Shown here: in pieces, positions 1-9,344 of the stretch
Numbering within the stretch: position 1 is the stretch's first letter
Layout: each line of letters begins with the position of its first letter
Origin: Vibrio marisflavi CECT 7928
GTDB lineage: Bacteria > Pseudomonadota > Gammaproteobacteria > Enterobacterales > Vibrionaceae
Reading direction: 5' to 3'
DNA: 64,000 nucleotides
Assembly (NCBI RefSeq): GCF_921294215.1
Contig: NZ_CAKLDM010000002.1
Location: 930,001 to 994,000, forward strand
The notes under the pieces: model-generated
What the model saw: the letters and a program-made list of their open reading frames with translations, nothing else
The model's database searches: none
What the model was told of the DNA's origin: nothing
Translations under genes and position numbers: made by a program

Positions 1-111
1 TTTGAAGTAGAAGATATGCCAGTAACAGTGGCAGTTGATTCTGATGGCGTCAATGCACACCAAACTGGCCCTGATGTATGGAAGGTTAAAATAGCCGAAG
101 CTGCAAAATAA
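1..111 (+). CDS. C-terminal fragment of an unidentified protein
   Basis: The frame is open from the window edge to a TAA and gives the last 36 residues of a protein, ending in WKVKIAEAAK. A strong intrinsic terminator follows 22 bases later, which supports a real gene end. The fragment is too short to assign a family: it has no recognisable motif apart from an acidic, valine-rich stretch. Confidence 0.6.
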   Translation, partial: FEVEDMPVTVAVDSDGVNAHQTGPDVWKVKIAEAAK

Positions 112-133
112 GGTTCCTGTTTGATCGATTAAC

Positions 134-170
134 GATAAGCCCCTGACTTTAACTCAGGGGCTTATTTTTT
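134..170 (+). terminator. intrinsic terminator
   Basis: A 10-bp GC-rich stem (AAGCCCCTGA paired with TCAGGGGCTT) with a seven-base loop is followed by a run of T. It ends the partial gene at the window edge and isolates it from ycjX. Confidence 0.9.
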
Positions 171-258
171 ACCACGTCTATCATTTTAAACAGCTATTCA
201 TCCACTATTAATGTTGAATTTGGCAGACTATAGATTGTTAACTTTTAGAGAAGCATCA

Positions 259-1635
259 ATGAGAAAGATAAAACAGGAACTAAATGATTTTATTAGTAGA
301 GGTCTAGATTCGAACGTGCGAATTGCTGTCACAGGGCTTTCGAGAGCTGGAAAAACCGCATTTATTACCTCACTAGTTAATCAGCTGCTTCACGCTTCTA
401 CTCATGACAATTTGCCCCTCTTTCTTGCTTCTAGGGATGGAAGGTTAATTGGTGCCAAACGAGTGCCGCAAACTAATATGCTAGTGCCGAGGTTTGGTTA
501 CGATGAGGCGATGGAGTCATTAAACAGTGAGCCTCCTCAGTGGCCAGAGCCAACCCGTGATGTGAGTGAAGTTCGTTTATCATTGAAGTATAAACCGACC
601 AAAAGATACAAAAAGCTCATCAGTCACTCCTCAGTGATGGATATTGATATTATCGATTACCCGGGGGAGTGGCTTCTTGATCTCCCCATGCTTAACATGT
701 CGTTTAAAGAGTGGTCACAAGAGCAATATAAAAGTTTAAAGGGTAAGCGGTTAGAGCTTGCACAAGATTGGTTGAAATCACTTGAATCACTAGACTTAAC
801 CGCTGAGCTTAATGAAAATCACCTCAAAAATGTATCTGCTCTATATACTACATACCTTCATCAGTGCAAAGAAGCTGGGCTGCATTACGTTCAGCCGGGC
901 AGATTTGTTTTGCCGGGAGAGCTTGAAGGCGCGCCAGTACTGCAATTTTTCCCATGTGAATTTCCTGCTGACGGCAAAGTACAAAGTAACAGCAATTTAG
1001 CGATGCTTGCTAAACGCTATGAAGAGTATCAGCAAAAGGTGGTTAAAGTGTTTTATAAGCACCATTTCGCAACTTTTGATAGGCAGATTGTATTGGTGGA
1101 TTGTCTGCAGCCACTAAACGCGGGTTACGAGGCATTTCATGATATGAGGTCGGCTTTGGAGCAAGTAATGAAAAGCTTTAAGTATGGGCATAGCAATGTA
1201 CTTAAGCGTTTATTTTCGCCAAAAATTGACAAGGTTTTGTTCGCAGTAACCAAAGCCGATCACGTTACACCAGAGCAACACAATAACTTAGTTTCCTTAC
1301 TCCGCCAGTTGGTTCATCCTGCTTGGCAAACAACGTCATACGACAACATAGACATGAGCTGCATTAGCCTAGCTTCGATCAAAGCGACGCAATCGGGCTT
1401 CATTGAAGCAAATGGTGAAGCTTGTCCAGCTATTCAGGGAATCAATATTGAAGGAAGCCCACTGACGGTTTTTCCGGGAGAAGTCCCGCAAAAGTTGCCG
1501 AATGAATCGTATTGGAAGCAGCAAGGTTTTGAGTTTACTTCTTTTAGGCCAGCAGCTCACGATCCTGATAGCCCTGTAGAGCATATTCGCATAGACAAAG
1601 CTTTGGAATACCTCATCGGAGACAAGTTGAAATGA
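259..1635 (+). CDS. ycjX: YcjX family P-loop stress protein
   Basis: This is a DUF463/COG3106 P-loop protein of 458 residues. A Walker A motif GLSRAGKT lies at about residues 26-33 and DYPGEW resembles a DxxG switch motif. In Escherichia coli ycjX is co-regulated with the phage-shock response, but its biochemical role is not settled. I take the ATG at 259 because family members start just before the region RGLDSNVRIAVTG and it follows an AGAGAAG ribosome-binding site. An in-frame upstream ATG at 211 would add 16 unconserved residues. The stop overlaps ycjF by four bases (ATGA), so the two are translationally coupled. No sigma-54 promoter was visible upstream. Confidence 0.9.
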   Translation: MRKIKQELNDFISRGLDSNVRIAVTGLSRAGKTAFITSLVNQLLHASTHDNLPLFLASRDGRLIGAKRVPQTNMLVPRFGYDEAMESLNSEPPQWPEPTRDVSEVRLSLKYKPTKRYKKLISHSSVMDIDIIDYPGEWLLDLPMLNMSFKEWSQEQYKSLKGKRLELAQDWLKSLESLDLTAELNENHLKNVSALYTTYLHQCKEAGLHYVQPGRFVLPGELEGAPVLQFFPCEFPADGKVQSNSNLAMLAKRYEEYQQKVVKVFYKHHFATFDRQIVLVDCLQPLNAGYEAFHDMRSALEQVMKSFKYGHSNVLKRLFSPKIDKVLFAVTKADHVTPEQHNNLVSLLRQLVHPAWQTTSYDNIDMSCISLASIKATQSGFIEANGEACPAIQGINIEGSPLTVFPGEVPQKLPNESYWKQQGFEFTSFRPAAHDPDSPVEHIRIDKALEYLIGDKLK

Positions 1636-2666
1636 GTGATTTAAAAAGTAAAAAGGTGTTTGATGCGCCGCTAAACGAGTCAAAATCAGAGCCCGAAGAG
1701 TTGACTGTAAAGCAAGTCTTCAACGGAGATGAAAACTTTGTTGTTCAGGAAGTTGATGAAAGCCAAGATATCAGTAAAGCGGAGCAAGATGTCGAGCTTG
1801 TTATCCGTCCGAAGAAAGGACGAAAGTGGTTGGTGAGTGGAATCGTTGTGACGTTTGCTGGATTGGTTGGTTGGCAAGCTGTGGATTCATTTATTACCGC
1901 GATACAAGCAGGTGATTGGCTAGCATTTGCCTGGGCTGCATTCATTGCAGGGATAGCTTCACTTGGAATTGGCGCTATTTTCCGAGAGCTTTGGAAGTTG
2001 CGCTCGCTTCGCTGCCACTTCGATATTCAAGAATATGGTGAACAGCTGCTCAACAGCGATAGTATTGGTAAGGGTGTAGAGTTCTGTGAATCAGTAGTCA
2101 GCCATAGTAGTATCAACAAAAAATCGGCTAGCTACCAGCGTTGGCAAGAATGTGTTAACCCGAACCACAGTGATGCTGAAGTAGTTGATATGTTTGATTC
2201 AATGGTCGTGTGTGAGCAAGATAAAATTGCATCTAAATTAGTATCTAAATACGCGACAGAAGCTGCGACTTTGGTGGCTGTCAGCCCATTAGCAATTGCC
2301 GATATGTTGCTGGTGGCTTGGCGTAATTTTAAAATGATTGATTCACTGGCAGAAGTTTATGGCGTTGAACTTGGTTATTGGTCGCGGTTAAAACTATTTA
2401 AGTCTGTGCTCGTCAACATGGCGGCAATCGGCGCGACAGACCTAGTGATTGATGCAAGTATGGATTTGATGTCGATGGATCTAGCTAAAAGAGTATCAGC
2501 GCGAGCGGGACAGGGTATTGGTATAGGTATTCTTACCGCGAGATTAGGAATAAAAGCCATGTCTTTATTGAGACCGATACCTTGGCGAAAAGAAAAGGCT
2601 GTCAAACTTAGTACAATTCGTAAACAAATAGCGCAGAAAATTGCATCAATCAGCATAAAGTCGTAA
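1632..2666 (+). CDS. ycjF: YcjF family membrane protein (DUF697)
   Basis: This 344-residue inner-membrane protein has an acidic, charged N-terminus (about residues 1-60), then two hydrophobic segments at about 66-85 and 95-115, then a DUF697-type C-terminal half (LVAVSPLAIADMLLVAWRN, then GYWSRLKLFK). It is the constant partner of YcjX and its start overlaps the ycjX stop. The pair is tied to the envelope phage-shock response in relatives; its exact function is unknown. Length is close to E. coli YcjF (353 residues). Confidence 0.9.
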   Translation: MSDLKSKKVFDAPLNESKSEPEELTVKQVFNGDENFVVQEVDESQDISKAEQDVELVIRPKKGRKWLVSGIVVTFAGLVGWQAVDSFITAIQAGDWLAFAWAAFIAGIASLGIGAIFRELWKLRSLRCHFDIQEYGEQLLNSDSIGKGVEFCESVVSHSSINKKSASYQRWQECVNPNHSDAEVVDMFDSMVVCEQDKIASKLVSKYATEAATLVAVSPLAIADMLLVAWRNFKMIDSLAEVYGVELGYWSRLKLFKSVLVNMAAIGATDLVIDASMDLMSMDLAKRVSARAGQGIGIGILTARLGIKAMSLLRPIPWRKEKAVKLSTIRKQIAQKIASISIKS

Positions 2667-2754
2667 GTATTGTGTCGTTAGTTACCTTGACGCATAACCA
2701 AGCTTGGGCGACACTACTGTCAACTTTTCCTGACACTTTGACTAGGATTGAACT

Positions 2755-4299
2755 GTGCGTTTAGAAGTCTTATGTGAAGATAGACTGGGTTTAACTCGTG
2801 AACTCTTGGATATTCTCGTTTCTCGCAACATCGACCTTCGAGGAATCGAGATTGATGTTACAGGGATTATTTACCTTAACTGTCCAGATATCGATTTTGA
2901 AACTTTCAGTGACCTAATGGCAGGTATTCGCTTAATTCCTGGCGTGAAAGATGTTCGGAAAATTCAATTCATGCCGATGGAACGTCACAATACTGAGCTC
3001 ATCTCTCTACTCAATAACTTACCTGAGCCCGTATTGGCAATTGATCTTAAAGGATCAATTGATATGGCCAACCATGCAGCGCTAAGCCTTTTCAACACTA
3101 CAGAAGCGGAAATTATAGGCGAGCAAATTTCAGTTTTACTGCCTTCGAATAATTTAACGAAATGGGCTGAAGGTAAGGTGACTCGTCATCGAGAACAGCT
3201 TGTGATCGATGGCTTGGACTATTCTATGGAAGTCACGCCTGTCTATATACCTGGAGAGTCAAATGAACCGACTTTAGCGAGTATGGTTATGATCATTCGC
3301 TCAATTCAGGGTAAAGGCGAATTTGAAGACTCGTTGCCTTTGCAACACAAGCTTGGCTTCGAACATTTTGTTGGAGCTTCAAACAGGCACAAGACGCTGA
3401 TAAGCCAAGCCAAAAAGCTTTCGATGTTAGATCAGCCTTTATTGATTGAAGGGGAAACAGGTACTGGTAAAGAGATGCTTGCTAGAGCTTGCCACAATCG
3501 ATCTCACCGAGGTTCCAAACCGTTCTTAATCCTTAGCTGTGCTTCTATGCCCGATGATGTTGCTGAAACGGAACTGTTTGGTCATGCTCCTGGCTCGTTT
3601 AATCACGAATCTGGTTACACAGGAATCTTTGAACAAGCCGATGGCGGTACAGTATTCCTAGACGAAATTGGCGAAATGAGTCCACATTTGCAGATCAAAC
3701 TGTTGCGATTCTTGCAGGACGGAACATTCCGACGAGTAGGGGAAGAGCATGAAGTGCATGTTGACGTACGCGTGATTGCCTCAACACGCCACCAATTGGC
3801 GACGTTAGCTGAGTCGGGTGAATTTAGGGAGGACTTGTTCTACAGACTCAACGTATTAACGCTAAGAATTCCCCCGTTGAGAGATAGACCAAATGATATT
3901 GGCCCACTGCTTGATCTTTTCCTGACTAAGTATGTGAAACAACTCGGAATAGCAAAACCGTCACTTAGCGAAAAGCTACTTGAACAGCTTGCTGAGTATC
4001 AATGGCCGGGTAATATGCGCCAGCTAGACAATATGGCATTGAGAGCGCTGACTGAGCTGCAAGATGGTCAATTGTCCGTTGAACAATTTCATTTGCCTCA
4101 GTATGAGAATGTTTCAACAGGTGGGTTGAACATTAACTTGGATGGTTCGCTTGATGAAATTATGAAAGGTTATGAATCTCAGATCCTTGAGCATCTTTAT
4201 CAGTCATTCCCGTCAAGTCGCAAGTTGGCCAAACGTTTGAATGTTTCCCATACCTCTATTGCAAATAAACTGCGTGACTACGGAATTAGAAAGAATTGA
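2755..4299 (+). CDS. tyrR: Transcriptional regulator TyrR
   Basis: TyrR controls aromatic amino-acid biosynthesis and transport genes in response to tyrosine, phenylalanine and tryptophan. At 514 residues it matches E. coli TyrR (513). An N-terminal ACT domain begins MRLEVLCEDRLGLTREL, a PAS domain spans about 80-190, the AAA+ domain has Walker A GETGTGKE at 233-240 and Walker B FLDEIGEM near 300, and a C-terminal helix-turn-helix carries LAKRLNVSHTSIANKL. Where sigma-54 activators have GAFTGA this protein has GHAPGSF, as expected because TyrR works with sigma-70. Translation starts at GTG. The stop shares its last base with the rimJ start. Confidence 0.95.
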   Translation: MRLEVLCEDRLGLTRELLDILVSRNIDLRGIEIDVTGIIYLNCPDIDFETFSDLMAGIRLIPGVKDVRKIQFMPMERHNTELISLLNNLPEPVLAIDLKGSIDMANHAALSLFNTTEAEIIGEQISVLLPSNNLTKWAEGKVTRHREQLVIDGLDYSMEVTPVYIPGESNEPTLASMVMIIRSIQGKGEFEDSLPLQHKLGFEHFVGASNRHKTLISQAKKLSMLDQPLLIEGETGTGKEMLARACHNRSHRGSKPFLILSCASMPDDVAETELFGHAPGSFNHESGYTGIFEQADGGTVFLDEIGEMSPHLQIKLLRFLQDGTFRRVGEEHEVHVDVRVIASTRHQLATLAESGEFREDLFYRLNVLTLRIPPLRDRPNDIGPLLDLFLTKYVKQLGIAKPSLSEKLLEQLAEYQWPGNMRQLDNMALRALTELQDGQLSVEQFHLPQYENVSTGGLNINLDGSLDEIMKGYESQILEHLYQSFPSSRKLAKRLNVSHTSIANKLRDYGIRKN

Positions 4300-4883
4300 T
4301 GAATAAAATCAGTACGCCGACTCAAGTTTATGAAGTCGATGGTGAAATATTGTTGCGTACGGCGCAAGTGTTTGATGCAGAGTTAATCTCTCAATACTTT
4401 TGCACAAACAAAGCCTTTTTGCAGCCTTGGGAGCCCAAGCGTGAAGACGCTTTTTATACCATTGCTGGATGGAGCAAGAAGCTGATCAAATTGAATGAGC
4501 TGCACAAACTCGGCATCGGTTTTTACTTGCTAATTATTGATAGAAATACCCAAGAAATGTTGGGGACTATTTCATTTAGCAACCTATCTAGGTTCCCTAT
4601 GTATTCATGTACTGTCGGCTACTCTGTGGCTGAGCATGCACAAGGCAAAGGTATTATGAGTCGTGCGTTACCTATGGCTGTAAACTACATGTTTTCTATT
4701 CAAAATATGCACAGGATTGGCGCGGGATATCTGCCATGCAATGAGCGCAGTGCTGCCGTGTTGAAAAAATTGGGCTTTAAGAAAGAAGGTTATGCAGAAG
4801 AGTACTTGCTAATTAATGGTAAATGGCAAGATCATGTCCTTACTGCATTGACGAATCCAAACTGGAAAAATGAGAAAAGATGA
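4299..4883 (+). CDS. rimJ: RimJ-like ribosomal protein S5 N-acetyltransferase
   Basis: This is a GNAT-fold acetyltransferase of 194 residues, very like E. coli RimJ: LQPWEPKRED near the N-terminus, the acetyl-CoA loop AQGKGIMSRAL, then HRIGAGYLPCNERSAAVLKKLGF and the C-terminal WQDHVLTALTNPNW. RimJ acetylates the N-terminal alanine of ribosomal protein S5. I choose ATG 4299, which overlaps the tyrR stop as TGATG, rather than the in-frame TTG three bases upstream. The tyrR-rimJ-HD hydrolase trio overlaps end to end and is probably one transcript. Confidence 0.9.
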   Translation: MNKISTPTQVYEVDGEILLRTAQVFDAELISQYFCTNKAFLQPWEPKREDAFYTIAGWSKKLIKLNELHKLGIGFYLLIIDRNTQEMLGTISFSNLSRFPMYSCTVGYSVAEHAQGKGIMSRALPMAVNYMFSIQNMHRIGAGYLPCNERSAAVLKKLGFKKEGYAEEYLLINGKWQDHVLTALTNPNWKNEKR

Positions 4884-5470
4884 ACGATAGATTGAGCCAG
4901 CAGTTAGAACTGTTGATTGAGTTGGACAAGCTAAAAACTGTTCTGAGAAGAACTAAAGTAAAGTCTGCGCAAGGGCGTTACGAGAACAGTGCAGAGCATA
5001 GTTGGCATGTTTGCATGATGGCAATGCTGCTTGAAGAACATGCCAATCAACCTGTCGATTTAGCCAAAGTCATTAAGATGTTATTGTTGCATGATATCGT
5101 TGAAATTGATGCAGGTGATACGTTTGTCTATGACACTCAGGCTGCTGAACAGCAATATCAAAATGAACTAAAAGCAGCCAAAAGATTGTTCGGTATGTTG
5201 CCAGAAGAACAATGCCAGGATCTAATGGATGTTTGGCTAGAGTTCGAGCAAGCAGAAAGTGCTGAAGCTCAATATGCCAAAGCGCTCGATCGTATGCTGC
5301 CTATGTTGCTTAATAGCCACAATGAAGGGCAATCTTGGGTTGAAAATGGCGTGAAACGTGAACAAGTTTTACAAGTAAACAGTAAAATCGAATCGGGCTC
5401 TTCTATCTTGTGGCAGAAAGCGAAACAAGTGATAGATGAAGCTACCGAGAAAGGCTGGCTTAAACGTTAA
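4880..5470 (+). CDS. HD-domain hydrolase, HDDC2/YfbR-like
   Basis: The protein has 196 residues and a single HD metal-binding domain. NSAEHSWHVCMMAMLL supplies the first histidine, LLLHDIVEIDAGD the HD pair, and YAKALDRMLPMLLN the later aspartate. Relatives (HDDC2, YfbR) are 5'-deoxynucleotidases that remove phosphate from dNMPs. That substrate is inferred from family, not proven by sequence. The start overlaps the rimJ stop by four bases (ATGA). Confidence 0.85.
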   Translation: MNDRLSQQLELLIELDKLKTVLRRTKVKSAQGRYENSAEHSWHVCMMAMLLEEHANQPVDLAKVIKMLLLHDIVEIDAGDTFVYDTQAAEQQYQNELKAAKRLFGMLPEEQCQDLMDVWLEFEQAESAEAQYAKALDRMLPMLLNSHNEGQSWVENGVKREQVLQVNSKIESGSSILWQKAKQVIDEATEKGWLKR

Positions 5471-5479
5471 AGATTATAT

Positions 5480-5950
5480 ATGTCGTATTTATCTCTACAA
5501 GAATATTCAAGAAAGTGGATTTTCACTCATCAATCCATGCCAGTTCCAGAGCAAGATTTGGAAATGATCAAACCGATGTCGGCGCAAAGATCTGCCCAGT
5601 TTTGGAAAGAAAACATTAGCCCACAGAGCCCAGACGCTGAGCGCCTAAGTTCTCAGGACTGGCCGAGCAAAGATGCTAATTGGTCAGGTGAAGTTGATTG
5701 GATGCACAATTGGGAGGAGGATGAGTTGGGCTTGCCAGAAGAAGTATTAGAACATATTGATTGGCAAGACGATGTTACTGTGTATTTCTGTTACGAGAAA
5801 TACAACGTTATCGAAACTAAGTGGTTGATTTTTAAGAATAACTGGAAAAACTTTTTGTTTTATGACGATGGCCCAATACTGTTGGCTAGGCGAAGAAAGC
5901 AAGCTTTGTGGTTTAATTCTGAAGGTAAAGTTAAACTCGGAAATCGATAG
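5480..5950 (+). CDS. DUF2947-type conserved protein
   Basis: A 156-residue soluble protein without signal or membrane segments, rich in tryptophan (RKWIFTHQSMPVPE near the N-terminus, WMHNWEEDELGLPEEV centrally). It resembles the DUF2947 family seen in Vibrio and relatives, which has no assigned function. It starts nine bases after the HD hydrolase and is probably the last gene of the tyrR transcript. The family call is from memory of sequence features. Confidence 0.75.
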   Translation: MSYLSLQEYSRKWIFTHQSMPVPEQDLEMIKPMSAQRSAQFWKENISPQSPDAERLSSQDWPSKDANWSGEVDWMHNWEEDELGLPEEVLEHIDWQDDVTVYFCYEKYNVIETKWLIFKNNWKNFLFYDDGPILLARRRKQALWFNSEGKVKLGNR

Positions 5951-6343
5951 TTTGGATATTTTCGAATCGTTGTAATTCTAAGGAATTTAGTATTTTTGCT
6001 CCGTTGGAATGTTCAAGAAATGTTTTGCCCATCTATTTGGTTATTTCTTGGTATAAATGAAAAGATCATTGTTGGCTAATTTTCTCTAGGGATGTAAAAA
6101 CTTGCGAATATTCTAATGGGATTAGCGAAGATTTTGGTGATTCATGTAGGGTCTTCATTCATAGGAAAAATCTATATTCGCTATAAAAACTGGACTTGGT
6201 TTCTATTTCTTATATTAGCGAACCACATTTGTTTGTGATTATTATCTTATCACCTATACTAGTGGTTGTACGAATAGTGACCTGAGTTATTGTTTGTACC
6301 AATATAAATAAAAAATATTAGGATTAGCTTTTAGGACAAAGCG
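5951..6343. other. gene-free AT-rich interval
   Basis: These 393 bases have stops in all frames at short intervals. No convincing hairpin with a T-run closes the upstream gene. The region presumably holds the promoter of the small gene at 6344, but no clear sigma-70 pair was picked out. Confidence 0.5.
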
Positions 6344-6523
6344 GTGGAAACCCTAGAATTGCAATTACGGAAAGATTTCTACGCACAGATAGATTCGTTA
6401 CAAGTGCATGACCCCAATCAGTCTTGGCCGACTCTCACTTTGCTAACTAAAGAAGAGTTGCACGAGCTAGAGACAATGTGGGTTGAGTTGCGTATTTGGA
6501 AGCAGAAGCAGTCACGTCTTTAA
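6344..6523 (+). CDS. small conserved-looking protein, 59 residues
   Basis: A GTG-initiated frame of 59 residues follows an AGGA ribosome-binding site seven bases upstream. The product is charged, helical-looking and tryptophan-containing (LRKDFYAQIDSLQVHD, then LTKEELHELETMWVELRIWK). It has no signal peptide or membrane segment. Codon use matches its neighbours and the frame is followed by an imperfect hairpin at 6543-6564. I do not recognise the family. Confidence 0.6.
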   Translation: METLELQLRKDFYAQIDSLQVHDPNQSWPTLTLLTKEELHELETMWVELRIWKQKQSRL

Positions 6524-6626
6524 CTGTGCTAGAATGCCGGCAGGTATGCTGTTAAGAGCATACCGACATTGGGACTAATCAGTACCAACAATTAATGTTA
6601 ACCCACAATAATTTGTGGTTATTAGT

Positions 6627-6657
6627 TTGTTTTATTTCTTATAAACATCGTTATAAT
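6627..6657 (+). promoter_or_regulatory. likely sigma-70 promoter of ribA
   Basis: A perfect TATAAT lies at 6652-6657 with a TTGTTT 19 bases upstream. It would give a leader of about 110 bases before the ribA ATG at 6777. Spacing is longer than ideal, so the -35 assignment is tentative. Confidence 0.4.
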
Positions 6658-6776
6658 GTAACAATTCTAACCATTTGCACTTACACATTGAAAATCGAGT
6701 ATTTGCCCTCATATCGAATCAACAGTATAAAGCAGATGTGCCTTTCAGCATAAGTAATATCCAAGTGAGTAATATT

Positions 6777-7373
6777 ATGGCGGAAGTTCGAGCCAGAGTG
6801 GACTTTAAAGTGGGTCCTAAAAGTAACATTGACGCAGAGCTACTTTCATTTAACGGTTTAACAACAGATAAAGAGCACGTAGCAGTCATTTTTAAAAGCG
6901 CTGACAAAATCGATGAACCACCATTAGTACGCATGCACTCAGAATGTTTGACCGGTGATGTGTTCCATTCTTCTCGCTGCGATTGTGGAGAGCAACTCGA
7001 AGAGACGATAAAAGTGATGGGCGAGAAAGGAGGCGTGTTGCTTTACCTTCGTCAGGAAGGGAGAGGTATTGGTTTATACAACAAGATTGATGCGTATAAA
7101 CTACAAAGTGAAGGCCTAAATACCTATGAAGCGAATAATCATCTTGGCTTTGGTGATGATTTACGAGACTTCACAGAAGCTGCGCAAATGTTAACGGCAC
7201 TCAATATTGGTAAGATTCGATTAATCACCAATAATCCGAAAAAAATCAATGATCTTGAAGGAAAGGGCATTGAAATTATGGAAGTGATTAATACCTCTGC
7301 TTACTTAAAGTCTGGTAATGAAAATTACTTGAAAGCAAAAATATCTCACGGTAAGCACAACCTTAAGCTTTAA
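6777..7373 (+). CDS. ribA: GTP cyclohydrolase II
   Basis: RibA opens the GTP imidazole ring in the first committed step of riboflavin synthesis. The 198-residue product has the zinc-binding pattern C-x10-C-x-C in [19 protein letters not shown], the catalytic [13 protein letters not shown], and the C-terminal ITNNPKK signature. An upstream TTG at 6675 would add 34 unconserved residues, and the ATG before [12 protein letters not shown] fits known family starts. No FMN riboswitch is visible here, unlike ribB at 46049. Confidence 0.95.
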   Translation: MAEVRARVDFKVGPKSNIDAELLSFNGLTTDKEHVAVIFKSADKIDEPPLVRMHSECLTGDVFHSSRCDCGEQLEETIKVMGEKGGVLLYLRQEGRGIGLYNKIDAYKLQSEGLNTYEANNHLGFGDDLRDFTEAAQMLTALNIGKIRLITNNPKKINDLEGKGIEIMEVINTSAYLKSGNENYLKAKISHGKHNLKL

Positions 7374-7412
7374 GATTCTTAATAGCATAACAGTATAATG
7401 TCGCTTAAATGG

Positions 7413-7450
7413 TACCCAAACTTCTACAAAGTTTGGGTATTAATAAATCT
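7413..7450 (+). terminator. probable terminator after ribA
   Basis: An 11-bp perfect inverted repeat (TACCCAAACTT paired with AAGTTTGGGTA) with a five-base loop sits 39 bases after the ribA stop. The following bases are AT-rich but not a clean T-run. Confidence 0.6.
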
Positions 7451-7610
7451 TGCTTGTTTTTTACTTAAGTATTAATCGTTATATTATTGATTAATATATT
7501 TTTTGTAGCACTTCTCAATTTTCTAAGTTTTTCGACCTTCTTTTAAACACTACGAACTAATCATTTCTCTGCCATAATTAATCTAATTCTTATTAGATGA
7601 ATCAGAGGCT

Positions 7611-9164
7611 ATGGTAAAGGTACGTTTCCTTCTCATATTTTTCTTAACTATTGTTTCCATACCAAGTGTGGGGATGGAGCGTTTTGTTAAAATAAATTGG
7701 ATTAGCCCAGACTCATCAGTAATCGATTTAATTCAATACCCTCAATTAGTTGAGCGCGTATACCGTGAAAATAACGACGATCTCATATGGTTTGACTTAA
7801 ACCAAGCATTGCGTTTTGAATTCCAACTAGAACTTATTAAGAGAGCAAGAATTAGCCCATTGTTTTCTAGTCAGCTCAGCTATTTGCAATTTTATAGGAA
7901 AGCAAATCGCTGGTTTGAATATGATCTCCTTGCTACTGATACCATGCTGTTATACATGAGTTATGCAGAGCAAGCTCCACTTCATGGAGAAAGTTGGTTT
8001 TTCGAAAAGCAGTTCGCGAGTTACTTACCACAGCCTAGCGAAAATGCGGTTTTATCGCTTTACGTCGCGGTGAACATCAATCAACTTGACGACATAATTA
8101 ATACTTATACGCCAACGATTGGAGGCTACAAAGAGTTACTTAAATCCTATGCTCATTTGAAGGAGTACGAAGAAGCGAATATTGCTTTGTATAAGCAGGT
8201 AGGAATAAAAAAAGTGGGTGATAGTTTGCCCGAAAAGGCCAATTTATTAGCAAGACTTAAACTATTAGGTATCAAAGTGGATAAAAGAAGTCTTAAAAAT
8301 GATATCTATGATCGCCACTTAGCTAAATCTGTACGAGAGTTCCAGAAAGCCCATGGTCTAAAAGACGACGGAAAGATTGATCCGGTTACCGTTAAATGGC
8401 TCAACGTGCCAGCGAAAGAAAGGCTTTCAATGATTGCACTCAATGCCGAAAGGCTCAGAATTTGGCCTGAGCAAAAAGACAGCTTAATCATTGTTAACGT
8501 GCCAAACTTCGCGATGAAATATTGGAAATCTGGAAAAGAGGTGTTTGAGTCGAAAGTTGTTGTTGGAAGAAAAAGTCGTAAGACGCCAGTTATGGAGACG
8601 AACTTAGATTCGTTAGTTCTAAATCCAATATGGAATGTGCCATGGAAAATAATGGTTGCGGATATCATTCCCAAGGTAAAAAAGGATGCGACCTATTTAG
8701 TAGAGAATGGGATTGAGATTGTTCAAGAGTGGAAGGATGAAGAAACCATTAACCCAGAAGAAATCCAGTGGGAGACCGTAAATCCTTATAAATTCCCGTA
8801 TAAAATGCGTCAACGTCCCGGAAATATCAACGCCCTTGGCTTATATAAATTTAATACTCCAAATCCACGCGCTATCTTTTTGCATGATACGCCGAGTAAG
8901 GATTTATTTAATCGGGATATAAGAGCTTTTAGCTCTGGTTGCGTACGAATAGAAAAAGCTGGGAAATTTGCAGATTTACTTCTTAAGACTCAGGTTGGTG
9001 AAGTGATATCAAAACAAAATACTGATACAGAAACCCGTTCAATACCTCTAAAAAAATCGATCCCTGTACATATCATTTATCAAACAGTATGGTTTGAATC
9101 TGGGCAAGTTCAGTATCGTGATGACGTGTACAATTATGATAGCTTTAGCTACAACAAAGGCTAG
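7611..9164 (+). CDS. Murein L,D-transpeptidase, YcbB/LdtD type
   Basis: This periplasmic enzyme forms 3-3 (mDAP-mDAP) crosslinks in peptidoglycan and is insensitive to most beta-lactams. An N-terminal signal peptide (about residues 1-21) precedes a scaffold region. A peptidoglycan-binding helix set (VREFQKAHGLKDDGKID, about 241-257) and the YkuD catalytic domain follow. The catalytic site is seen as His425 in FLHDTPSK and Cys444 in SSGCVRIE. It is about 100 residues shorter than E. coli YcbB (615), mainly N-terminally. The next genes are homologues of ycbK (mepK) and ycbL (gloC), reproducing the E. coli order. Confidence 0.93.
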   Translation: MVKVRFLLIFFLTIVSIPSVGMERFVKINWISPDSSVIDLIQYPQLVERVYRENNDDLIWFDLNQALRFEFQLELIKRARISPLFSSQLSYLQFYRKANRWFEYDLLATDTMLLYMSYAEQAPLHGESWFFEKQFASYLPQPSENAVLSLYVAVNINQLDDIINTYTPTIGGYKELLKSYAHLKEYEEANIALYKQVGIKKVGDSLPEKANLLARLKLLGIKVDKRSLKNDIYDRHLAKSVREFQKAHGLKDDGKIDPVTVKWLNVPAKERLSMIALNAERLRIWPEQKDSLIIVNVPNFAMKYWKSGKEVFESKVVVGRKSRKTPVMETNLDSLVLNPIWNVPWKIMVADIIPKVKKDATYLVENGIEIVQEWKDEETINPEEIQWETVNPYKFPYKMRQRPGNINALGLYKFNTPNPRAIFLHDTPSKDLFNRDIRAFSSGCVRIEKAGKFADLLLKTQVGEVISKQNTDTETRSIPLKKSIPVHIIYQTVWFESGQVQYRDDVYNYDSFSYNKG

Positions 9165-9344
9165 TTTTCTTATTTAGTGCAATAAATAAACAGTTTAACA
9201 AATTCAAAATTCTTTATGTTGTTCAAATATTAATCGAAAATCTGCAGTTTTTTACAGTGTTTTATATGCAACCAAGATAATTGACCGGTTATTTTTGCTT
9301 CTGTATCTTCTCGACCAGTTTCATGAATTAGCATAGGTAGAATA

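Noticed and set aside
200..258. Sigma-54 promoter before ycjX (TTGGCAG...ATTGT)
   Set aside because: The spacing between the GG and GC elements does not fit the -24/-12 consensus.
6675..6776. 34-residue N-terminal extension of RibA from a TTG
   Set aside because: Known RibA proteins begin at the [10 protein letters not shown] region; the extension is unconserved in character and crosses the likely leader.
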